Shown here one piece after another: positions 59,134 to 64,000 of a stretch of DNA of 64,000 bases. The notes under the pieces were generated by a model. That model was not told the origin of the DNA. It did not search any database and saw only the letters and a program-made list of their open reading frames with translations. Both the position numbers and the translations under genes were made by a program. The DNA lies in the NCBI GenBank assembly GCA_963747425.1, contig CAVVFJ010000008.1:248001-312000 (forward strand). Reading direction: 5' to 3'. The first letter of the stretch is position 1; each line of letters starts with the position of its first letter. Source of the stretch: DASUPK01 sp963747425. GTDB lineage: Bacteria > Actinomycetota > Thermoleophilia > Solirubrobacterales > 70-9.

Positions 59134-59988
59134 TCAGTCCAACTTGCGGCCGGTGATCTTCTCGTACGCCTCGACGTACTTGGCCCGCGTGTTCTGCACG
59201 ACCTCGTCGGGCAGCTCTGGGCCGGGGTCGGTGTGGTCCCAGCCGACCGAGTCGGAGTAGTCCCGCACGTACTGCTTGTCGAAAGAGGGCTGTGGCCCAC
59301 CCGGCTCGTAGCTCTCAGCCGGCCAGAAGCGTGAGGAGTCCGGTGTCAGGACCTCGTCCCCAAGCACGATCTCGGCACCCGGCGACGATCCGAACTCGAA
59401 CTTGGTGTCGGCCAGGAGGATGCCCTTCTCGGCCGCATGGTCGGCACCCCGCTTGTAGATCTCGATCGAGATGCGGCGGAGCTCCTCCATCAGCGGGCGG
59501 TTTCCGATCGCCTCGGCGGCGGTGTCGAAGTCGATGTTCTCGTCGTGATCGCCGAGCTCCGCTTTGGTCGCAGGCGTGAAGATCGGCTCGGGAAGCTTGT
59601 CGGACTCGGTCAGGCCCTCGGGGAGCTCGATCCCGCAGACCGCCCCGGACTCTCGGTACTCCTTCCAGCCGGACCCTGAGAGGTAGCCGCGAACCACGCA
59701 CTCGATCGGATACATCTCGAGCTTCTTCACCCGCATGCCGCGTCCAGCGGCCTCCGGCGGGACGTCCTCGGAGATGAAGTGGTTCGGGACGATGTCGCCG
59801 GTCAGCTCGAACCAGAACAGCGACATCTGGGTGAGGACCTTCCCCTTGTCGGGGATCTCGGTCGGCAGGATCACGTCGTAGACCGAGATTCGATCCGAGG
59901 CGACCATGATCAGCTCGTCGCCGTCCTCGTAGATCTCGCGGACCTTGCCGGAGGCCGCAAGGCGCAAATCTGCGAGTGAGCTCGTCAT
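59134..59988 (-). CDS. purC: SAICAR synthetase
   Basis: 284 aa from the ATG at 59988, which overlaps the stop of the thioredoxin-fold gene (ATGA). Begins LADLRLAASGKVREIYEDGD, then ELIMVASDRISVYDVILPTE, IECVVRGYLSGSGWKEYRES, LPEPIFTPATKAELGDHDEN and LADTKFEFGSSPGAEIVLGD, which are the standard SAICAR synthetase motifs for ATP, aspartate and CAIR binding. It converts CAIR plus Asp to SAICAR. Upstream in-frame sequence to 60033 is a shadow of the neighbour. Confidence 0.95.
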   Translation of the reverse strand: MTSSLADLRLAASGKVREIYEDGDELIMVASDRISVYDVILPTEIPDKGKVLTQMSLFWFELTGDIVPNHFISEDVPPEAAGRGMRVKKLEMYPIECVVRGYLSGSGWKEYRESGAVCGIELPEGLTESDKLPEPIFTPATKAELGDHDENIDFDTAAEAIGNRPLMEELRRISIEIYKRGADHAAEKGILLADTKFEFGSSPGAEIVLGDEVLTPDSSRFWPAESYEPGGPQPSFDKQYVRDYSDSVGWDHTDPGPELPDEVVQNTRAKYVEAYEKITGRKLD

Positions 59989-60290
59989 CCGCCGCCGATC
60001 TCGGGCTGGATGGTGGGGTGCGCCTTCGCCCACTCGGCGATCTTGCCCGAGCCGACGATGGTCTTGCCCTCGTCGAGGGCGAGGACAGGCAGGTTGATCT
60101 GGCCGGTCAGCTGCTTGACCTCGTTGCGGCCTCGCCGGCGCTCCCCCCAGGTCCAGGGCATCATCCGGTAACCCGGCAGGTCACGAATCTCGTACTCGTA
60201 GCCGGCCTCGTCCAGCGCCTTCGCCGCCCGGCCGCAGGCGTGCCCGATGGCGGCGTGCCTCTCCTTCTGGGCGCACGTGTAGAGGATCAC
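59985..60290 (-). CDS. Small thioredoxin-fold protein (glutaredoxin / GST N-terminal-like)
   Basis: 101 aa. MILYTCAQKERHAAIGHACG, then YEIRDLPGYRMM and QINLPVLALDEGKTIVGSGK form a thioredoxin fold with the cis-Pro (LPVL) and a Cys where GST N-domains or glutaredoxins place the active site. Only one clear active-site Cys is visible, so a redox role is not proven. It is locked between purB and purC by 4-base overlaps at both ends, which strongly suggests joint expression with purine genes. Why is unknown. Confidence 0.72.
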   Translation of the reverse strand: MILYTCAQKERHAAIGHACGRAAKALDEAGYEYEIRDLPGYRMMPWTWGERRRGRNEVKQLTGQINLPVLALDEGKTIVGSGKIAEWAKAHPTIQPEIGGG

Positions 60291-61570
60291 GTCTCAAGCC
60301 TATCCAGGCGGGCCAGCACCTCGGGCACGTGCTCGAGGTATGCGCCGTAGTCGAATACGGCATCGAGGTCCAGCTGCGGCGCGGCGGCGCCAATCAGCTC
60401 GCGGAAGCTCGTGCCCTCGTCCCAGGCCCGCTGCGCGTTCTCCTGAACGACCCGGTAGGCGTCGTCGCGGGTCATCCCGGATTCGACCAGCGCGGTCAGC
60501 GCCCGCTGGCTGAAGAGGGCGCCGTGGGTCAGCTCGATGTTCTCGCGCATGCGGTCGGTGCGCACCGTCATCCCCTCGACGATCCGGGTGGCGATGTGCT
60601 GCATGTAGTCGAGCGCGATCGTGGCGTCGGGGAGCACGACGCGCTCGGCGCCGGAGTGCGAGATGTCCCGCTCGTGCCAGAGGGCGATGTTCTCCAGCCC
60701 CACCTGCGAGTAGCCGCGCAGCACCCGCGCGAGCCCGCAGATTCGCTCGGCCAGAATCGGGTTGCGCTTGTGTGGCATCGCGGAGGAGCCCTTCTGGCCC
60801 GAGCCGAAGGGCTCCTCGACCTCGCGCACCTCGGTGCGCTGCAGGTTGCGGATCTCCGTGGCGAATCTCTCCAGGCCGCCACCCGCGATCGCGATGCGGG
60901 CCAGGACGACCGAGTGACGGTCCCTCGGGACCACCTGCGTGGAGATGTCCTCCGGCGCCAGCCCGAGCGCCTCCATCACGCGCGCCTCCGCGGCGGGCGG
61001 AATCGAGGCGTAGGTGCCGACGGCCCCGGAGAGCTTGCCGACCGCGGCCTGCTCGAACGCGTTGGCGAGGCGCTGAACGTTCCGGTCTGCCTCGAAGGCG
61101 AACCCGGCCAGCCGCAGCCCGAAGGTCGTGGGCTCGGCATGGACGCCGTGCGTGCGGCCGACGCAGAGCGTTTCCGCGAACTCCTTGGCGCGAGCGACCA
61201 GGGCGTCCCGGTAGGCCCGTGCGCCACGCACGACGATCTCGCCCGCATCGACGAGCTGAAGCGCCAGGGCGGTGTCCAGGACGTCCGACGAGGTGAGCCC
61301 GTAGTGCAGCCAGCGCCCCTCCTCCCCAATCGAGTCGGAGACGACGTCGACGAACGCGGCCACGTCGTGGCCCGTCGTCCTCTCCCGCTCCTCCACCGCC
61401 TCGACGGTGAACGCCGCCTTGTCGCGACACGCCCTCGCGGCATCTGCCGGCACCGCTCCCTCGGCCGCCCACGCATCGGTGGCCGCCAGCTCGACCTTCA
61501 GCCAGGTCTCCATCCGGCGCTGCTGGGTCCAGACGGCGCCGATCTCCTCACGCGTGTACCTCGGGATCAC
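60287..61570 (-). CDS. purB: Adenylosuccinate lyase
   Basis: 427 aa from a GTG (VIPRYTREEIGAVWTQQRRM). Acts twice in purine synthesis, on SAICAR and on adenylosuccinate. Family marks are VEAVEERERTTGHDVAAFVD, LHYGLTSSDVLDTALALQLV, GRTHGVHAEPTTFGLRLAGF and the signature loop FGSGQKGSSAMPHKRNPILA. The stop overlaps the next gene's start. The upstream NTF2-fold gene ends 34 bases before, with a repeat hairpin between. Confidence 0.96.
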   Translation of the reverse strand: MIPRYTREEIGAVWTQQRRMETWLKVELAATDAWAAEGAVPADAARACRDKAAFTVEAVEERERTTGHDVAAFVDVVSDSIGEEGRWLHYGLTSSDVLDTALALQLVDAGEIVVRGARAYRDALVARAKEFAETLCVGRTHGVHAEPTTFGLRLAGFAFEADRNVQRLANAFEQAAVGKLSGAVGTYASIPPAAEARVMEALGLAPEDISTQVVPRDRHSVVLARIAIAGGGLERFATEIRNLQRTEVREVEEPFGSGQKGSSAMPHKRNPILAERICGLARVLRGYSQVGLENIALWHERDISHSGAERVVLPDATIALDYMQHIATRIVEGMTVRTDRMRENIELTHGALFSQRALTALVESGMTRDDAYRVVQENAQRAWDEGTSFRELIGAAAPQLDLDAVFDYGAYLEHVPEVLARLDRLET

Positions 61571-61574
61571 CTAA

Positions 61575-61604
61575 TCACCGGCCGCCACAAACACCGCGGC
61601 CGCA
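61575..61604. repeat. Hairpin with CACAAACACC loop (copy 3)
   Basis: The plus strand reads TCACCGGCCGCCACAAACA, then CCGCGGCCGCATC. Arms GGCCGC and GCGGCC enclose CACAAACACC. The loop equals that of the copies at 11916 and 28578, but the stem bases differ in a way that keeps pairing. On the minus strand it overlaps the TGA of the NTF2-fold gene (TGATGCGGCC). Confidence 0.6.
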
Positions 61605-62024
61605 TCAAGCCGCGATCTCGGCCCACGGAGGGGTCAGTGCCTTGGTCAGCAGCTCCGTGTCGCAGTACTCGGTCAGCTCTCGCACCTTGCCTCCGTCGAG
61701 CCGGCAGACGTAGCAATAGGTGTTCCTGTAGGGCCGGCCGCCAGTCGTGGTGACATCGCCGCGGCATTCGATCACAACGTAGTCGTCCTCGGCGATCAGA
61801 CGGATGGCGGTGTTGCGGTACCGCGTCGCGAACTGGGCGAAGAGCGGATCGAGGAGCTTCGTTTGCACGGCGTGCTTCCCCTCCCAGGTGCCGGACCACT
61901 CCGTGCTGCCGATGATCCGCCAGCTGACGTCGTCGCCGAGCATCTCGACGAAGGGCCGGCCGTTGCCGTTTGCGAGCTCGGCAAAGGCCTCCTGCATCAG
62001 CGCCTTGTTCTCTGCTGCGTCCAC
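61605..62024 (-). CDS. SnoaL/NTF2-fold protein
   Basis: 139 aa from the GTG at 62024 with AGGAGG 8 bases upstream. The pattern VDAAENKALMQEAFAELANG, LGDDVSWRIIGSTEWSGTWE and ALTPPWAE, with the long curved sheet (YVVIECRGDVTTTGGRPYRN), is that of ketosteroid-isomerase-like SnoaL proteins. The open frame to 62108 would add an unsupported 28 residues. It is divergent from a LysR gene whose start carries a palindrome, so it may be the regulator's target. Confidence 0.78.
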   Translation of the reverse strand: MDAAENKALMQEAFAELANGNGRPFVEMLGDDVSWRIIGSTEWSGTWEGKHAVQTKLLDPLFAQFATRYRNTAIRLIAEDDYVVIECRGDVTTTGGRPYRNTYCYVCRLDGGKVRELTEYCDTELLTKALTPPWAEIAA

Positions 62025-62104
62025 GGTGGGTTCCTCCTTGGGTTCGACTGGGACGAAGGTAGGCCGCGCAGAGCAATGACACAAGCGAGGATCAATCACA
62101 GTTA

Positions 62105-62123
62105 CCATGCGACATACGCATGG
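62105..62123. promoter_or_regulatory. Perfect inverted repeat over a LysR start codon, probable operator
   Basis: CCATGCG-ACATA-CGCATGG has 7-bp arms and a 5-base centre. The right arm includes the ATG at 62120. The same arrangement, a perfect palindrome covering the start codon, is seen at the other LysR gene (16113-16127), although the sequences differ. Confidence 0.6.
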
Positions 62124-63058
62124 CAGAACTAAGTCTGACCGGGCTCAGGGTCCTCCGCGAGGTCGCTGCCCGAGGATCGTTCACGGCCGCCGCGGATTCG
62201 CTCGGCTACACCCAGTCCGCCGTCTCACGGCAGGTGGCGGGTCTCGAGAGCGCAGCGGGCACCGCGCTCTTCGAGCGAACGGCACGCGGAGTGCACCTGA
62301 CCGATGCCGGCGGGGCCCTCCTGCGCCGGGGGGACACCGTGCTCGACGAGGTCGATGCCGCGCAGCGCGAGCTCGAAGGGATGTCGGAGCTCGCCGGCGG
62401 CAGGCTTCGGGTCGGGGCGTTTCCGACCGCCGTCGCGGCGCTCCTGCCGCGCGCCCTGCGTGCCTTCGGGGAGCGGCACCCCGGCGTTGATGCCTCCCTC
62501 CGCGAGGGTGGCACCTCCTCCCAGCTCCGCCGCCTGATCTCGGGATCCGCCGACGCGGCGGTGATCAGCGTGCTCCCGCAGCGGCAGGCGCCGCGCGATC
62601 ACCGCGTCACCCTGGAGCATCTGATCGACGATCCGCTGCTGCTCGCGGTGGGCTTCAATCACCCGCTGGCGAGGCGGCGGACCGTCAACATCGACGCCCT
62701 GGCCTCAGAGCGCTGGATCGCGGGGAGTCCGAAGGCGAGCGACTCGATGCTGGGCGCGTGGCAGTGGGCGGAATGGCAACCCAAGGTCGAGCTGATCGCA
62801 AAGGAGTGGACCGCGAAGCTGGGCCTGGTCGCCGCGGGACTCGGGGTCACGCTCGTTCCCGGCCTCGCAGCCGACGCCGTGCGTCCGGACGTTGCACTGG
62901 TGCGGATCCGCAGCGAGCGGCCGGTCAGCCGGGCGGTGCTCGTGGCGAGGAGGGCGAACGACGAGCCGCCGCACGTCAGGGAGTTCGCCGAGCTGTTGCA
63001 CGACGTCGCGACTGAGCTCGCGACCGAGCTGCAGGCGCGCCTTCGCGCGCCTCACTAG
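62120..63058 (+). CDS. LysR-type transcriptional regulator
   Basis: 312 aa. HTH: LREVAARGSFTAAADSLGYT, QSAVSRQVAGLESAAGTALF. Effector domain from about residue 92: GGRLRVGAFPTAVAALLPRA, with the second lobe near LVAAGLGVTLVPGLAADAV. It resembles the regulator at 16126 in sequence and in having a palindrome over the ATG. It is divergent from an NTF2-fold gene 95 bases away, the likely target. The coinducer is not known. A repeat hairpin follows the stop. Confidence 0.9.
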   Translation: MAELSLTGLRVLREVAARGSFTAAADSLGYTQSAVSRQVAGLESAAGTALFERTARGVHLTDAGGALLRRGDTVLDEVDAAQRELEGMSELAGGRLRVGAFPTAVAALLPRALRAFGERHPGVDASLREGGTSSQLRRLISGSADAAVISVLPQRQAPRDHRVTLEHLIDDPLLLAVGFNHPLARRRTVNIDALASERWIAGSPKASDSMLGAWQWAEWQPKVELIAKEWTAKLGLVAAGLGVTLVPGLAADAVRPDVALVRIRSERPVSRAVLVARRANDEPPHVREFAELLHDVATELATELQARLRAPH

Positions 63059-63089
63059 ACGGCTGGCTGCTCCGCAGCCGCCTCGCATC
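63059..63089. repeat. Post-stop hairpin repeat, CTCGCATC type
   Basis: Directly after the TAG at 63056-63058: ACGGCTGGCTGC-TCC-GCAGCCGCC then TCGCATC. The stem GGCTGC/GCAGCC is perfect. It ends 2 bases before the convergent purE stop, the same layout as the copy at 23942-23971. On the minus strand it reads GATGCGAGG and then the stem right after the purE stop. Confidence 0.65.
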
Positions 63090-63091
63090 AG

Positions 63092-63556
63092 CTACGCGTT
63101 GATGATCCGGACGGCGAGCAGCCCGGCGTTCTTGGCTCCGTCGATCGCGACGCAGCCGACCGGGACGCCCGGCGGCATCTGAACCGCCGAGAGCAGCGCG
63201 TCGAGGCCGCCCAGGTTCTTGCCCGAGATCGGCACGCCGATCACCGGCAGGTCAGTCTTCGACGCAGCGAAGCCGGGGAGTGCCGCCGACATACCGGCTC
63301 CCGCAATGATCACCTTGAGGCCGCGCATCCGCGCGTTCGTGCAGTACTCGCTCGTCGCCTCGGGGTCGCGGTGCGCGCTCAGCACGCGGACCTCATAGCG
63401 GATGCCGTGGTCGTGGAGGGCCTCACCGGCGGGCTGCAGCTTGGGCTTGTCGTTCTTCGAGCCCATGATGATCCCGACCAGCGGAGCGTCCACCTCGATC
63501 TCCTCGAACGCCTCCTCGACCTGGGGCATCGTCTCGACAACATCGCCCTCGGGCAT
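63092..63556 (-). CDS. purE: 5-(carboxyamino)imidazole ribonucleotide mutase
   Basis: 154 aa. A 25-residue acidic leader (MPEGDVVETMPQVEEAFEEI) precedes the family domain VGIIMGSKNDKPKLQPAGEA, VRVLSAHRDPEATSEYCTNA and VIIAGAGMSAALPGFAASKT. It moves the carboxyl group of N5-CAIR to CAIR. No purK is visible in the window. The start overlaps the purD stop by one base (TGATG). Confidence 0.93.
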   Translation of the reverse strand: MPEGDVVETMPQVEEAFEEIEVDAPLVGIIMGSKNDKPKLQPAGEALHDHGIRYEVRVLSAHRDPEATSEYCTNARMRGLKVIIAGAGMSAALPGFAASKTDLPVIGVPISGKNLGGLDALLSAVQMPPGVPVGCVAIDGAKNAGLLAVRIINA

Positions 63557-64000
63557 CAGCTCCTCCGTTCCGTTGTCAGTTCCGCGCGCGCTGCGATGTC
63601 AGTACGCATCTGCCGCCCCTCGAAGCTGATCAGCTCGGCCGCATCGTATGCGCGGCGGCGGGCGTCAGCAGCCGTCGGCCCCAGCCCGGTGACATTGAGC
63701 ACGCGGCCGCCCGCCGTCACCACGTCGCCGTTGGCGCGGGCCGTGCCGGCATGGGTCACCTCTACGCCTTCGACCGCCGCCGCCTGATCCAGGCCGGTGA
63801 TCGCGTCGCCCTTCGAGGACGAGGCGGGGTAGCCGGCGGAGGCGAGGACGACGGTCACGGCCCAGTCGTCACCGAACTCGGCGTCGACGCCGGCGAGTCC
63901 ACCCGGCTCGCGCGAGGCGAGGCAGAGGGAGAGCAGGTCGGAGCGCAGCCTGGGCAGGACGGCCTGGGTCTCCGGGTCCCCGAAGCGGACGTTGAACTCG
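63556..64000 (-). CDS. purD: Phosphoribosylamine-glycine ligase, C-terminal part (cut by window edge)
   Basis: Only the last 148 codons are present; the gene continues beyond base 64000. The visible end reads EFNVRFGDPETQAVLPRLRS at the edge, then GDDWAVTVVLASAGYPASSS, DVVTAGGRVLNVTGLGPTAA and DARRRAYDAAELISFEGRQM, which is the C-terminal ATP-grasp/B-domain of GAR synthetase. An in-frame GTG at 63858 lies inside this conserved part and is not the start. It probably heads a purD-purE pair. Confidence 0.95.
   Translation of the reverse strand, partial: EFNVRFGDPETQAVLPRLRSDLLSLCLASREPGGLAGVDAEFGDDWAVTVVLASAGYPASSSKGDAITGLDQAAAVEGVEVTHAGTARANGDVVTAGGRVLNVTGLGPTAADARRRAYDAAELISFEGRQMRTDIAARAELTTERRS

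Noticed and set aside
1..64000. Prophage, insertion sequence or integrative element
   Set aside because: No integrase, transposase, phage structural gene or direct-repeat pair next to the tRNA genes was seen. The intein is the only mobile element.

Overview
The window is about 64 kb of GC-rich, gene-dense DNA from the chromosome of an actinobacterium. The best guess is the Thermoleophilia/Solirubrobacterales side of the phylum. This is an inference from GC content, a stand-alone DUF3105 protein, an actinobacterial Rv2578c-type radical SAM protein and a group II truncated haemoglobin, not from a 16S gene. There is no transposase, integrase, phage module or CRISPR array. The only mobile element seen is an intein. 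No gene-free stretch exceeds 300 bases.

Region by region. 1-11.9 kb: an extracellular or capsular polysaccharide cluster with a nucleotide-sugar dehydratase end, LytR_C-like and FlgD-fold anchors, an O-antigen-ligase-like polymerase/ligase, a flippase, four glycosyltransferases, a phosphoglycosyl transferase and two acyltransferases. 12-28.6 kb: mixed housekeeping with DUF3105, hydrolases, metF, a TIR-like small protein, a universal stress protein divergent from a LysR regulator, the ammonium transporter amt, a YcaQ-like protein, tRNA-Ala(CGC), a diguanylate cyclase, a very acidic protein, gdhA, tRNA-Ala(TGC), a D,D-carboxypeptidase and a rhomboid protease. 28.6-40.6 kb: a secreted peptidoglycan-binding protein and an MMPL exporter are interspersed with a minus-strand set that makes the whole lipoate-dependent pyruvate dehydrogenase (lipA, lipB, E2, E1-beta, E1-alpha, E3). 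40.6-44.2 kb: a thiamine locus with a TPP riboswitch ahead of thiO and a fused thiS-thiG, and thiE on the other strand. 44.2-50.8 kb: udgX and an intein-carrying radical SAM gene share a divergent promoter containing a perfect SOS (LexA/DinR) box. They are followed by a lipoprotein, an unusual Nramp-like transporter, a PRC-barrel protein and an Rrf2 regulator. 50.9-64 kb: tRNA-Lys, then the purine pathway on the minus strand (purH, purN, purF, purL, purQ, purS, purC, purB, purE, purD end), broken up by small NTF2-fold, thioredoxin-fold, globin and LysR genes. purM and purK are not in the window.

Three themes cross the window. First, at least five genes carry single-base indels (near 5248, 23350, 39870, 41789 and 43454). 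Three look like shortened G or C runs, so residual sequencing error in the assembly is a strong possibility, although real pseudogenes cannot be excluded. Second, a family of short hairpins sits directly after stop codons (8493, 11916, 15226, 23942, 28578, 59083, 61575, 63059). Three of them keep a CACAAACACC loop while the stem changes. Third, both LysR genes have a perfect palindrome overlapping their own start codon, which suggests leaderless or nearly leaderless autoregulated genes.
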